A stretch of DNA of 35,956 nucleotides from Nocardia exalbida NBRC 100660 (lineage in GTDB: Bacteria > Actinomycetota > Actinomycetes > Mycobacteriales > Mycobacteriaceae), in assembly GCF_000308575.1 (NCBI RefSeq), contig NZ_BAFZ01000073.1, positions 1 to 35,956 on the forward strand, given 5' to 3'. This document shows positions 7,597-16,229 of this stretch, in pieces. The notes under the pieces are model-generated. The model ran no database searches, was not told the DNA's origin, and saw nothing but the letters and a program-made list of their open reading frames with translations. Positions within the stretch are counted from its first letter, which is position 1. Each line of letters begins with the position of its first letter. A program made the position numbers and the translations under genes.

Positions 7597-8766
7597 CTAC
7601 TCCGACCAGCGCTCTTCCAGCATCGCCGACACGTCCTCGGCGAAATCACCCACGATGTCGTCCCCTGTGCACCGCGCGTCTTCGGCGAGCGCGGCCCAAC
7701 GGTTGATCAGGGCCGCCGAGCGCGGCACCGACAGCCCGTGCTCCCGGGCAGCCGCGATACGCGTGTGGTCGGCGGGCAGGAACCAGTAGGTGGACAGCCA
7801 CACCCAGATCAGCCGGGCTTCCAAGATTCGTTCGGCCAGCTGGTCGTCGTCGGCCAGCGCGGGCCATACGCCCACGACTTCCGCGCGCCACGCCTCGACC
7901 ATCTGGTTGGCGCGTTCGCGCGAGAGCTCGAGGTCGCACAGGCAGCCCGGGAAGGACACCAGCGCGTAGGCGATGTCCAGGGTGGCGTCGCGGAATCCGC
8001 CCCACTCGTAGTCGAGGAAGCGAGCGCCTTCCTCGTTCAAGATCACATTGTCCGGGCAGAGGTCGGACGGGCTGAACGCCCGGAAGCGCCCGGCGGAGTA
8101 CAGGCGGTTGCCGCGCACGATCCGCTCGGCGATCTCGCCGGGCACCTCGATGCCCAGTTCGCGCTGGAGCATGCCGGGCACCTCGGCGATCGCCGACTCG
8201 GCCTGCTGGGCGATGCCGTCCACCCGGTGCACCACGTCCACCCGGCGCAGCAACGCGACGAAGTCCGCCTCGCGCCCGACGGTGGCGGCGTGCATCCGGC
8301 CCAGCGCCTGGGCGAAGGCCATGAGGGCATTGCGGGTGGCCGGCTCGGCGCCGGAGCGCAGCACGGCGGTGAGCAGTGAGTTCTCACCGAGGTCGCTGAG
8401 GATCAACAGCCGGTCGGGGAGGCTGTGCGCGATCAGGTACGCGCCCGGCCGGTGTTCCCGGCTCAGTGCGGTGGTGAACTGGTAGGACACCGTCTCGCGG
8501 AGGAACGCGGAATCGATGCTGGCCACCCCGGGCGCCAGACCGCCGGTCCGGCGATCCTGGGCGGCGCCACGGACCTGCTTGATTATCAGGGTTCGCGGTA
8601 ACGAGAAGGCGTTCTCCGCTACTCGCACGCGTAGGACGGTCGTCCTACCACTACCGCTGAGTTCGATCGGATCGCTCAGCTTTACCGGAGCACCCATTCG
8701 CTTTGTGAGCAACTGTTGCGCTGCGGACACGACTTCGGCGGCGCGTTCGGCCAATAGTGCGGTCAT
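7597..8766 (-). CDS. Aminoglycoside-phosphotransferase-fold (APH/choline kinase-like) protein
   Basis: 389 residues with the protein-kinase-like APH fold. The N-lobe holds RTLIIKQVRG, where the Lys could be the ATP-binding lysine. The catalytic loop is FSPSDLCPDNVILN (Asp near residue 232), and the metal-binding segment is FLDYEWGGFRDATLDIAYAL (near 250). In most APH enzymes the loop begins His-Gly-Asp; here the His position is Ser, while the Asp and Asn are kept. The substrate cannot be told from the sequence: small-molecule alcohols such as sugars, choline or homoserine are typical of the family, and resistance need not be involved. It stands alone and is divergent from the next membrane protein gene. 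Confidence 0.75.
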   Translation of the reverse strand: MTALLAERAAEVVSAAQQLLTKRMGAPVKLSDPIELSGSGRTTVLRVRVAENAFSLPRTLIIKQVRGAAQDRRTGGLAPGVASIDSAFLRETVSYQFTTALSREHRPGAYLIAHSLPDRLLILSDLGENSLLTAVLRSGAEPATRNALMAFAQALGRMHAATVGREADFVALLRRVDVVHRVDGIAQQAESAIAEVPGMLQRELGIEVPGEIAERIVRGNRLYSAGRFRAFSPSDLCPDNVILNEEGARFLDYEWGGFRDATLDIAYALVSFPGCLCDLELSRERANQMVEAWRAEVVGVWPALADDDQLAERILEARLIWVWLSTYWFLPADHTRIAAAREHGLSVPRSAALINRWAALAEDARCTGDDIVGDFAEDVSAMLEERWSE

Positions 8767-8839
8767 CGCCTCTCAAAGTACTCGCATGGGGTCACTTCTA
8801 GCGAGCGGTTACACAACCTTTCCGCGTCGCCCGGCGTGT

Positions 8840-8856
8840 CTCCGGCCAGGCCGGAG
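8840..8856. promoter_or_regulatory. Perfect 17-base palindrome in a divergent intergenic region
   Basis: CTCCGGCC-A-GGCCGGAG lies between the divergent genes at 8766 and 8957. Each arm is eight bases around a single central A. It could be an operator or an RNA hairpin in a 5' leader. A TTGACA hexamer follows at 8873-8878, but no good -10 is seen downstream of it. GC-rich palindromes do arise by chance in DNA of this composition. Confidence 0.3.
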
Positions 8857-8956
8857 GGTGGCCGCCGGTCGCTTGACACCTGTGCACCCGTCGGGTTTTC
8901 TCATCGTGAACTGCCGTGCGCCACACCGCAAACCAGTTGAGTGGAAAGGTCTACGC

Positions 8957-9931
8957 ATGACCGAGACACCGCCGCCCGCACCCAAACAATCACCTGGTGG
9001 CGCTTCCTCCCCGAACGACGAGGAACGCTTCGCGGCACGGCCGGGGCAGCACGAGAACCCCGATCCGCGAGGCGGCACCCCCGCAACCGGCCAATCCGGC
9101 CACGAGATGGCCGGTTCGTCATCATACCCGCAGTTCGAAGGTCCCGGCGCGGCGCACTACGGCAGCGAACCGGTGCAGCCACCCCCGCCCGTGGGCGCGC
9201 CGCACCCCAGCTACGGCCCACAGGGCACCGGCCCGGGGTGGGCGCCACCGCCCGGCCCGGCGCCTGCCCAGGAGCCGGTCTACGGCTACCAGCAGGTCAC
9301 CACGGGACCGGGCACGCTGGACGTGGGCCAGGCGCTCAGCTACGGCTGGGCCCGTTTCCGGGCCAATCCGGGCCCGTGGGTCGGGGTGACCGCGGTGGGC
9401 ATGGTCATATATCTGGCGTTCGTGCTCGTGGTCCAGCTCACCGACCCGACGACGATGCTGCCGCTGCTGCTCGTCTTCCTGGCGGTCATGGCCGGTATAT
9501 GGCTGCTGCAGGCGGCGATGGTGCGCGGCGCCCTGTACGAAACCGACGGCACCCCGCCGCCTTTCGGTGCCTACTTCCGATTCGTGAACGCGGGCAATGT
9601 GCTGCTCACCGCGCTGCTGGCGTTCACGCTGACCTTCCTCGGCTCGGCGATCTGCCTGATCCCCGGGCTGATCGCCGGCTGGCTGTGCATGTTCTCGCTG
9701 CATTTCGTCGTCGATCAGGATCAGGGTCCGTTCGAGGCGCTGAAGTCGAGCTTCACCCTGGTCGTCGCCAACGCCGGGCAGGTGCTGCTGCTCGCGCTGG
9801 CGGTGCTGGTGGTCACCTTCCTGGGGCTACTGCTGTGTGGTTTCGGCCTGCTGATCGCGGGCCCGGTCGCCGTCATCGCCGTGACCTATGCCTACCGCGC
9901 CCTCACCGGCGGTCCCGTCGCCGCGCTGTGA
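8957..9931 (+). CDS. Multi-pass membrane protein with long Pro/Gly-rich cytoplasmic N-terminus
   Basis: 324 residues. The ATG at 8957 follows a good ribosome site (AAAGG, seven bases before). The first 115 or so residues are disordered, rich in Pro, Gly, Ser and Gln. The rest begins TLDVGQALSYGWARFRANPG and contains about four to five hydrophobic segments, including GVTAVGMVIYLAFVLVVQL, LLALAVLVVTFLGLLLCGFG and a final segment ending ALTGGPVAAL. The layout resembles the actinobacterial proteins with a glycerophosphodiester-phosphodiesterase-like membrane domain or DUF975-like domain, whose function is unknown. Pro-rich tails of this sort often serve as partner-binding arms in actinobacterial envelope proteins; that role is inference here. 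Confidence 0.8.
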   Translation: MTETPPPAPKQSPGGASSPNDEERFAARPGQHENPDPRGGTPATGQSGHEMAGSSSYPQFEGPGAAHYGSEPVQPPPPVGAPHPSYGPQGTGPGWAPPPGPAPAQEPVYGYQQVTTGPGTLDVGQALSYGWARFRANPGPWVGVTAVGMVIYLAFVLVVQLTDPTTMLPLLLVFLAVMAGIWLLQAAMVRGALYETDGTPPPFGAYFRFVNAGNVLLTALLAFTLTFLGSAICLIPGLIAGWLCMFSLHFVVDQDQGPFEALKSSFTLVVANAGQVLLLALAVLVVTFLGLLLCGFGLLIAGPVAVIAVTYAYRALTGGPVAAL

Positions 9932-9939
9932 AACCCGCG

Positions 9940-10908
9940 TCACTCCTCGGCCGGTGAGCGCATGCCGATCAAGCGTTTGAACCGTTCCACCGGACCGGCC
10001 TCGCCGCCCGCGCGAGGCCGGAGCGCGAGCACGATGATCCCGGCCACGATGATGCCCCCCATGTTCACCGCGAGCTGACCCGCGGACAGGAACGCCACCC
10101 GCCACTCCCCCAAAGTCGCCGCCACCACGGCGAATCCGGCCGCGGGCACGGTGGTCACCGAGATGAACACGCCGACCAGCGCGGCCGATTTCGCGGTCAC
10201 CAGCGACAACATGCCCGCCGCGCCCGCGAGCAGCGCGACGACCAGGGAGAACGGGCCGACCTGGTAAATGAAGTCGACCTGTTCTATACTGCCCACCCCG
10301 TCGATGGTGATCCAGCCGACCTGCTCCCACACCAGCGTCGCCAGCAGCGTGATCACCATCGCTACCGGAAAACCGACCGCGAGCGCGACGGCCGAGCGGC
10401 GGGCGAGCCGGAAATCCTTGCGCACCAACGCCACCGCGAACGCGGCCAGCGGACCGAACTCCGGACCGACGACCATCGCGCCGACGATCGTCACCGGCGA
10501 ATCGGTCGTGACGCCCACGGCGGCGAGCAGGCAGGCGATCGTCAGGAAGGCGAGGAACGTCGCGTTGAGGCTCGACTCCTCGTGCGTCTGCGCTACCAGT
10601 TCCTCCCAGACCACCGCGTCGCTCGGATCGCCGGGCGCCTCGTGCACCGCGCGTTCGCCCGCGTCCGACAAGACCGTCTCGACCGGGGTGAGCGTCAAGC
10701 CGCCGGAACGACAGATCCCCAGCGCCGTGAGGTCCTCGAGCACGGCGTTGGCGGCCTCGCGAGCCACGTCCGCCTGGACGAGGTCGCCCTTCGGCTCCAG
10801 CGCCGCACCGCGTGCCAGGGTCACGTGCGTGACCCCGGGATCGGCGGCGAGTACCGCGAGCACCTCGTCGGTGCTCTCCGGCGGGCTGATCATGCGCAAG
10901 TGCAGCAA
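9940..10908 (-). CDS. DUF389 family membrane protein
   Basis: 322 residues. The start is a TTG at 10908, chosen because a GAGGAA ribosome site lies about six bases before it and because the first residues MLHLRMISPPESTDEVLAVL match the usual opening of actinobacterial DUF389 proteins. The N-terminal third is a soluble alpha/beta domain. The DUF389 core follows with several membrane segments, among them FLAFLTIACLLAAVGVTT, IVGAMVVGPEFGPLAAFAVAL and a C-terminal hydrophobic hairpin. The signature VGAMVVGPEFGP is conserved in the family. Function is unknown. It is convergent with the preceding gene, eight bases apart, and lies downstream of aspS on the same strand. Confidence 0.88.
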   Translation of the reverse strand: MLHLRMISPPESTDEVLAVLAADPGVTHVTLARGAALEPKGDLVQADVAREAANAVLEDLTALGICRSGGLTLTPVETVLSDAGERAVHEAPGDPSDAVVWEELVAQTHEESSLNATFLAFLTIACLLAAVGVTTDSPVTIVGAMVVGPEFGPLAAFAVALVRKDFRLARRSAVALAVGFPVAMVITLLATLVWEQVGWITIDGVGSIEQVDFIYQVGPFSLVVALLAGAAGMLSLVTAKSAALVGVFISVTTVPAAGFAVVAATLGEWRVAFLSAGQLAVNMGGIIVAGIIVLALRPRAGGEAGPVERFKRLIGMRSPAEE

Positions 10909-10981
10909 CGGGTTTCCTCGTGGTCGGCGTCAGCTGGCACGGACGCGGCTGACCAGAAAATACCGTTCGCGGCAGCGGCCG

Positions 10982-12766
10982 CTACGAGGCGGGCGCGTCC
11001 TTCTTCTGCTCCGGCTTGACGTCCAGTCCCGCCTCTTTGCGCTGCTGCGCGGTGATCGGCGCGGGCGCGTCGGTCAGTGGGTCGACGCCGCCACCGGTCT
11101 TCGGGAAGGCAATGACCTCGCGGATCGAGTCCTCCCCCGCCAGCAGCGCGGTGACCCGGTCCCAGCCGAAGGCGATGCCGCCGTGCGGCGGAGCGCCGAA
11201 GGCGAAGGCGTCGAGCAGGAAGCCGAACTTCTCCTGGGCCTCCTCGTGTGTGATGCCCATCACCTCGAAGACCCGTTCCTGCACGTCGCGGCGGTGGATA
11301 CGAATCGACCCGCCACCGATCTCGTTGCCGTTGCAGACGATGTCGTAGGCGTAGGCCAGCGCCGAGCCCGGGTCGGTGTCGAACGTGTCGAGCGACTCCG
11401 GCTTCGGCGAGGTGAACGCGTGGTGCACCGCGGTCCAGGCGGAATGGCCCACCGCCACGTCACCGCTCGCGGTCGCCTCGACGGTCGGCTCGAACAGCGG
11501 CGCGTCCACGATCCACACGAACGACCAGGCGTCCTCGTCGATGAGGCCGACCTTGCGGGCGATCTCGACACGCGCCGCACCGAGCAGCGCGCGCTGCGCC
11601 TTCGGTGCGCCCGCGGCGAAGAACACGCAGTCCCCCGGCACCGCGCCGACGTGCTTGGCCAGGCCCTCGCGCTCGGCTTCGCTGAGGTTCTTGGCGACCG
11701 GGCCACCCAGCGTGCCGTCCTCGTTCACCAGGATGTACGCCAGTCCCTTGGCGCCGCGCTGCTTGGCCCATTCCTGCCAGGCGTCGAGCTGGCGCCGCGG
11801 CTGGCTCGCGCCGCCCGGCATGACCACCGCGCCGACGTAGGGCGCCTGGAACACCCGGAACGGGGTGTCCTTGAAATAGTCGGTGCACTCGGTGATCTCC
11901 ACGCCGAAGCGCAGATCGGGCTTGTCGCTGCCGAAACGGCGCATGGCCTCGGCGTAGGTCATGTGCGGGATGGGGGTCTGGATCTCGTAGCCCACCAGCT
12001 TCCACAGCGCGACCAGGATCTCCTCGGCCAGCAGGATCACGTCCTCCTGGCGCACGAAGCTCATCTCGATGTCGAGCTGGGTGAACTCCGGCTGACGGTC
12101 GGCGCGGAAGTCCTCGTCCCGGTAGCAGCGCGCGATCTGGTAGTAGCGTTCGATGCCGCCGACCATGAGCAGCTGCTTGAACAGCTGCGGGCTCTGCGGC
12201 AGGGCGTAGAAGCTGCCCGGCTGCAAGCGGGCGGGCACCAGGAAGTCGCGAGCGCCCTCTGGCGTGGACCGGGTCAGCGTCGGAGTCTCGACCTCGACGA
12301 ACTCGTGGTGGGCGAGCACCTCGCGGGCGGCCGCGTTGACCTTGGAGCGCAGCCGGATGGCGTGCGCCGGGCCTTCCCGGCGCAGGTCCAGGTAGCGGTG
12401 CTTCAGGCGCGCTTCCTCACCGGGCTGCTCGTCCAGCTGGAAGGGCAGCGGCGCGCTCTCGTTCAGCACCTCGAGCTCGGTGACGTTCACCTCGATCGCG
12501 CCGGTCGGCAGTTCCGGGTTCTCGTTGCCGCTCGGACGCGGTTCCACGGTGCCGGTGACGCGCACGCAGTACTCCGCGCGCAGCCGATGCGCCTGTTCGG
12601 CGGGTTCGCCCTCGCGGAACACCGCTTGGGCCACGCCGGACGCGTCGCGCAGATCGATGAAGATCACCCCACCGTGGTCACGCCGCCGGGCCACCCAACC
12701 GGTGAGAGTGACGGTCTGACCGGCATGCTCGCTTCGCAGCGAACCAGCCAAGTGGGTGCGCAGCAC
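10982..12766 (-). CDS. aspS: Aspartyl-tRNA synthetase (probably non-discriminating, Asp/Asn)
   Basis: 594 residues, near the mycobacterial length. The GTG at 12766 is chosen because AAAGGA lies just before it and because VLRTHLAGSL aligns with the start of relatives; the frame stays open well upstream but reads like shadow. The OB-fold anticodon domain has GWVARRRDHGGVIFIDLRD. The class II core contains the motif 2 region CYRDEDFRADRQPEFTQLDIE, an inserted GAD domain of bacterial type (about residues 290-420) and motif 3 GIAFGWDRV. Actinobacteria commonly lack AsnRS and use this enzyme together with GatCAB to make Asn-tRNA; that is family knowledge, not visible here. It is divergent from the zinc peptidase gene. 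Confidence 0.97.
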   Translation of the reverse strand: MLRTHLAGSLRSEHAGQTVTLTGWVARRRDHGGVIFIDLRDASGVAQAVFREGEPAEQAHRLRAEYCVRVTGTVEPRPSGNENPELPTGAIEVNVTELEVLNESAPLPFQLDEQPGEEARLKHRYLDLRREGPAHAIRLRSKVNAAAREVLAHHEFVEVETPTLTRSTPEGARDFLVPARLQPGSFYALPQSPQLFKQLLMVGGIERYYQIARCYRDEDFRADRQPEFTQLDIEMSFVRQEDVILLAEEILVALWKLVGYEIQTPIPHMTYAEAMRRFGSDKPDLRFGVEITECTDYFKDTPFRVFQAPYVGAVVMPGGASQPRRQLDAWQEWAKQRGAKGLAYILVNEDGTLGGPVAKNLSEAEREGLAKHVGAVPGDCVFFAAGAPKAQRALLGAARVEIARKVGLIDEDAWSFVWIVDAPLFEPTVEATASGDVAVGHSAWTAVHHAFTSPKPESLDTFDTDPGSALAYAYDIVCNGNEIGGGSIRIHRRDVQERVFEVMGITHEEAQEKFGFLLDAFAFGAPPHGGIAFGWDRVTALLAGEDSIREVIAFPKTGGGVDPLTDAPAPITAQQRKEAGLDVKPEQKKDAPAS

Positions 12767-12956
12767 GGGGTTCCTTTCGACGACGCTCACACCGGGCGCG
12801 GGGTGACCAGGTGCGAGTCCATCGTAGTGAGACACATTCCCCGAGAGGAAACCGATATCGACGCGCCCATGCCAAGCTGTATCCGAGGGAGAGCGAACCG
12901 GGGCCGTACGACCGAGGGCGGTGTGTTCCCCGGGGACGAGCGAGAAAGCGACGACG

Positions 12957-13880
12957 ATGACCTTCAACGAGGGCATGCAGATCGACCCGGACCGGGTTTC
13001 CTCCGGCGGTCCCGGCATGGGCGGCAAGCTCGCGCTGGGCGGTGGAGCGGGCGGACTCATCGTGCTGGTGCTGACGCTGCTGCTGGGCGGCGACCCCGGC
13101 TCCATACTCGGCAACTTCACCGGTACGCCGGAGGAGAGCCAGACCCAGCCGGGCACGGAGGGCACGCCGAGCCACTGCAAGACCGGCGCGGACGCCAACA
13201 AATACGTCGACTGCCGGGTGGCGCTCACCGCGCAGAGCTTGGACGCCGTATGGTCGGCCGAGCTGCCGAAGCAGGCGGGCAAGCGCTACTCGCAGCCGAA
13301 GGTCGTGCTCTTCTCCGGGGCCACCTCCACCGGATGCGGCAACGCCACCAGCGACGTCGGGCCGTTCTACTGCCCGGCCGACCGGACCGCCTACTTCGAC
13401 ACCAGTTTCTTCCAGGAGCTGGTGGATCGCTTCGGTTCCAGCGGCGGCCCGCTCGCGCAGGAATACGTGGTGGCGCACGAGATCGGCCATCACATCCAGA
13501 ACCTGCTCGGTGACCTCGGCCGCGCGCAGCGCGATCCGCGCGGGCCGGAGTCCGGCGCGGTACGCACCGAACTGCAGGCCGACTGCTACGCGGGCATCTG
13601 GGCCCACTTCGCCGACAAGCAGCCCGCGCCCGGCGGCAGCCAGCCGTTCCTGAAGCCGCTGTCGGACAAGGACGTCGACGACGCGCTGTCGGCGGCCGCG
13701 GCGGTCGGCGACGACCGTATCCAGCGCGCCGCGCGGGGCCGAGTGAATCCCGAAGCGTGGACGCACGGTTCGTCCGAGCAGCGACAGAAGTGGTTCCTCA
13801 CCGGGTACAGGACCGGTCAGGTCCGGGCGTGCGACACGTATTCGGCGCAAGACCTGAACACTCCGTCCGGCCTGCGATAG
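12957..13880 (+). CDS. Membrane-anchored neutral zinc metallopeptidase (YpfJ/Rv2575-like)
   Basis: 307 residues, starting MTFNEGMQID as do mycobacterial relatives. One membrane segment (about residues 23-45, GGLIVLVLTLLLGG) would place the rest outside the membrane. The zinc site is VAHEIGHHIQ (about residues 171-180) with the third ligand probably in the ELQADCYAGIWAHF helix. Several Cys (SHCKTG, VDCRV, GCGN, FYCP) suggest disulfides. The family is assigned to putative neutral zinc metallopeptidases; its substrate is not established. The ribosome site before the ATG is weak. It is divergent from aspS, as in M. tuberculosis (Rv2572c/Rv2575 region). Confidence 0.88.
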   Translation: MTFNEGMQIDPDRVSSGGPGMGGKLALGGGAGGLIVLVLTLLLGGDPGSILGNFTGTPEESQTQPGTEGTPSHCKTGADANKYVDCRVALTAQSLDAVWSAELPKQAGKRYSQPKVVLFSGATSTGCGNATSDVGPFYCPADRTAYFDTSFFQELVDRFGSSGGPLAQEYVVAHEIGHHIQNLLGDLGRAQRDPRGPESGAVRTELQADCYAGIWAHFADKQPAPGGSQPFLKPLSDKDVDDALSAAAAVGDDRIQRAARGRVNPEAWTHGSSEQRQKWFLTGYRTGQVRACDTYSAQDLNTPSGLR

Positions 13881-13997
13881 ACCCGGATCCGATCGATCCA
13901 GCGCGCCGGTTCCTCCCGAAAGCCTGCGCGCTGTCATGATCTACGGCAGTTCACCTGTGTTGCGGGTGGACACGGACAGCACCGGAAGATGGGATCG

Positions 13998-14534
13998 ATG
14001 CGAGTAACGAAAGCTGTTGTGCTGGTTGTGCTGCTGATCGTCGCGGCGGGCTCGGGCGCCGCCACGGCCGACCCGGCCCTGGATCGCCCGAGCGCGCTAC
14101 CGCCGATCGCCGCACCGCTGGCGTTGTTCACGCTGACCACCATTCCGGACGGGTGGCAGGCCCGCACGGACCTGCGTCCGCAGCTGGAGATCTTCGCCGA
14201 CGGCCGTGCGGTCAGCAGCCCCGACGCCGTGGCCGCCGAGCGCCGGCCGGAGACCCCGCCCAAGCGGATCGACGGCCACATCCCGCCCGACGTGCTGAGC
14301 GCGGCGCTGGCGGAGACCAAAGCGCTCGCCACGGTGGACCTCGGCGTCCCGGCCGCCACGGATCAGAGCAGCCGGATCATCGACTTCATGCCGCAGTCGC
14401 CGTCGGAGGACGTACATCTCGTGGTGTATTCGCCCGACACCACCGAGGGGCTCGGCGCCGAACAGCAGGCCGCACGCAAACGCTTCGCCGACCTGTACCG
14501 GAAACTGCTCGACGCGTTCGCGCAGGACAACTGA
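13998..14534 (+). CDS. Small secreted protein, function unknown
   Basis: 178 residues from the ATG at 13998; another ATG at 13989 would add three residues. A clear Sec signal peptide comes first (VTKAVVLVVLLIVAAGSG), with likely cleavage after ATA near residue 25. The mature part has LFTLTTIPDGWQARTDLRPQ, then LEIFADGRAV, a segment on a proposed substrate-like loop PPKRIDGHIPPDVL, and ends with a helix rich in charged residues (ARKRFADLYRKLLDAFAQDN). No catalytic motif is recognised. It follows the zinc peptidase by 117 bases and may share its transcript. It ends at a strong hairpin against the convergent type VII pair. Confidence 0.75.
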   Translation: MRVTKAVVLVVLLIVAAGSGAATADPALDRPSALPPIAAPLALFTLTTIPDGWQARTDLRPQLEIFADGRAVSSPDAVAAERRPETPPKRIDGHIPPDVLSAALAETKALATVDLGVPAATDQSSRIIDFMPQSPSEDVHLVVYSPDTTEGLGAEQQAARKRFADLYRKLLDAFAQDN

Positions 14535-14545
14535 CCGTCGCTCGT

Positions 14546-14586
14546 CACCCGGCCCGAACGGCGATGATCCCCGTTCGGGCCGGGTG
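14546..14586. terminator. Bidirectional hairpin between convergent genes
   Basis: Arms CACCCGGCCCGAACG (14546-14560) and its exact complement (14572-14586) form a 15-base stem with an 11-base loop, in the 78 bases between two convergent stop codons. There is no U-tract on either side, as is common for GC-rich actinobacteria. Its position supports a shared terminator for both strands. Confidence 0.7.
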
Positions 14587-14612
14587 CCGCGCGTGGCCTC
14601 CCCCGCGACGCG

Positions 14613-16229
14613 TCAGAACTGGTCTTGCTCGTAGTCCGAACTGATGATCTCGTCCGAGTGCGTGGCACCGATGACGTCCGGCGTGGACTCGCCCAGCGGG
14701 CCGGTGAGGTCGTCGTTGCCGGTGGGACTCAGATACGGCTGCACCGAGCGCGAGTGTTCGTCGTCATTGCCCCGCTGCCCCGCCGCGCCGGCCGGGCCAC
14801 CCATGAAACCGTTCGACCCGGCCGGTGTGGTGCTCGCTGGTGAGCCGGTACCGAAAGACGTGCCCGGGACGCCGGCGACCGAGCGGATCGGGGGAACAGT
14901 GGTGCCGGGCAGGCCGGTGGCTTTCGGGACCGAGGGCGTGCTCGGACTTCCGGGCCTGCCGGTACTGCTGCCGAGCAGTCCGCTCGGCGTGCCGTGGCTG
15001 GTACTCGGGCTGTGCGTGGTGTGCACCGACGACGGCGTTGTCGAGGGGGTCGAGGTCCCGGGCGTGGCGGAGTCCAGGCCGGCCGCCTTGGTCGCGGTAT
15101 CCGAGGAGGTCGACTGCGCCTGCTCCAGGATCGGCTGGCCGACGTTCTCCGCCAGTGCCTGCGCGACCTCCTGCGGCGCCGGTCCGCCGCCCGGCGCGAC
15201 CAGTTGCTGCACCATGCCGCTGAGTTCGGCGGTCTTGCCCGCCAGATCACCGCGGGTGGCGTTGACCACGCCGACGGCGTTGCCCAGGTGTTCGGTGGCC
15301 GAGGCGATCAGCGTCGCCTGGGCCGGTGGGGTGAGGATGACCGGCGCGAGCGCGGTCGCCTGGGTGGCGAACGACGACGCGATGCCGAGCAGTTGCGCGT
15401 TGCCCTGCTGCACCACCGTGGCGGCACGCTGGGTGAGCTCGGAGATGTCGATACCCCGCTGGCCGGTCTGCTGCCCCTCCACGTTCGCCTGCTGGCTCGC
15501 GGCCTGGGCGTTGCGCGCGGCCTGGCTCTGCCACAACTGCTCGACCGTGCTCATGCTGCCCTTGCCCACCTGCATGGCCATCTCGATGACCTTGGAGGAC
15601 TGGCTCAGGATCGCGGTCGGATCGAACGCGCCGATGACGCCGGTGCCGAAGCTGCTCAGCAGATCCAGGATCGGCTTCATCAGCAGATCGACGCCGGGGA
15701 GCGCGGGTACCGCGACACCCTGCATCAGCGCGGCGACCGGGTCGGCGGGCAACGGGGGCAACGCCGCGGCGGTGGCCGCCGCCTGGTTCACCGTGCCCGC
15801 GACCGCGCTCGACGCGTCGGCGAGTGCCCCGTTCAGCACTCCGGGGGCCTGCCCGAGCGCCGCCTGGACCGCGGGCGCCGCGACGTGGTCGACCGCCGTG
15901 TTCATGTCGCCGAGCAGCGCCGACGCCTCGTGCGGCACGCCGAGTACGTTCTCAGCGCCCGGTGCGCCGTTCAGACCCGGCAGACCGGAGGGCATGGCGC
16001 CGACCGACTGCTGATCCTCCGCGATCTTGCGCGACAGCACGAAAGCGGGCGGCTCGATGGGCGGCAGATCGTCGGGCAGCTGCGGCAACGGCAGGTCCAG
16101 CACCGCCTGCGCGGGTGCGTTCTGCAGCGTGTCCAGCACGGACTGCTGGCCGATCGCGACGTTCTGCTCGGCCGCGTGCGCGACGGCGTGGTCCTCCGGC
16201 GCGATGACGCCGCTGTCGAGCGGCCTCAT
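14613..16229 (-). CDS. Large Ala-rich partner of the EspC-like protein, probable type VII secretion-associated protein
   Basis: 538 residues, no signal peptide. The first 370 or so residues are Ala/Gln/Val-rich and predicted helical, with a few hydrophobic patches (DLLMKPILDLLSSFGTGVIG) and a segment SMSTVEQLWQSQAARNAQ. Residues about 395-500 are low-complexity Ser/Thr/Pro/Gly. The C-terminus is acidic, ending DEIISSDYEQDQF. Its ATG overlaps the stop of the EspC-like gene by four bases (ATGA), so the two are made together. In mycobacteria EspC and EspF are paired with large partners (EspA, EspE); this pairing is the main argument here, since direct likeness to EspA, EspE or EspB was not clear by eye. 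A YxxxD/E-type motif SSDYEQDQF lies near the end but does not fit exactly. Confidence 0.6.
   Translation of the reverse strand: MRPLDSGVIAPEDHAVAHAAEQNVAIGQQSVLDTLQNAPAQAVLDLPLPQLPDDLPPIEPPAFVLSRKIAEDQQSVGAMPSGLPGLNGAPGAENVLGVPHEASALLGDMNTAVDHVAAPAVQAALGQAPGVLNGALADASSAVAGTVNQAAATAAALPPLPADPVAALMQGVAVPALPGVDLLMKPILDLLSSFGTGVIGAFDPTAILSQSSKVIEMAMQVGKGSMSTVEQLWQSQAARNAQAASQQANVEGQQTGQRGIDISELTQRAATVVQQGNAQLLGIASSFATQATALAPVILTPPAQATLIASATEHLGNAVGVVNATRGDLAGKTAELSGMVQQLVAPGGGPAPQEVAQALAENVGQPILEQAQSTSSDTATKAAGLDSATPGTSTPSTTPSSVHTTHSPSTSHGTPSGLLGSSTGRPGSPSTPSVPKATGLPGTTVPPIRSVAGVPGTSFGTGSPASTTPAGSNGFMGGPAGAAGQRGNDDEHSRSVQPYLSPTGNDDLTGPLGESTPDVIGATHSDEIISSDYEQDQF

Noticed and set aside
12767..13282. 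N-terminal extension of aspS reading back through the divergent intergenic region
   Set aside because: It would run into the zinc peptidase gene on the other strand. The GTG at 12766 has an AAAGGA site and fits the family start.
10268..13513. Long plus-strand open frame opposite DUF389 and aspS
   Set aside because: Shadow of high-GC codon usage. The opposite strand codes for recognised proteins throughout.
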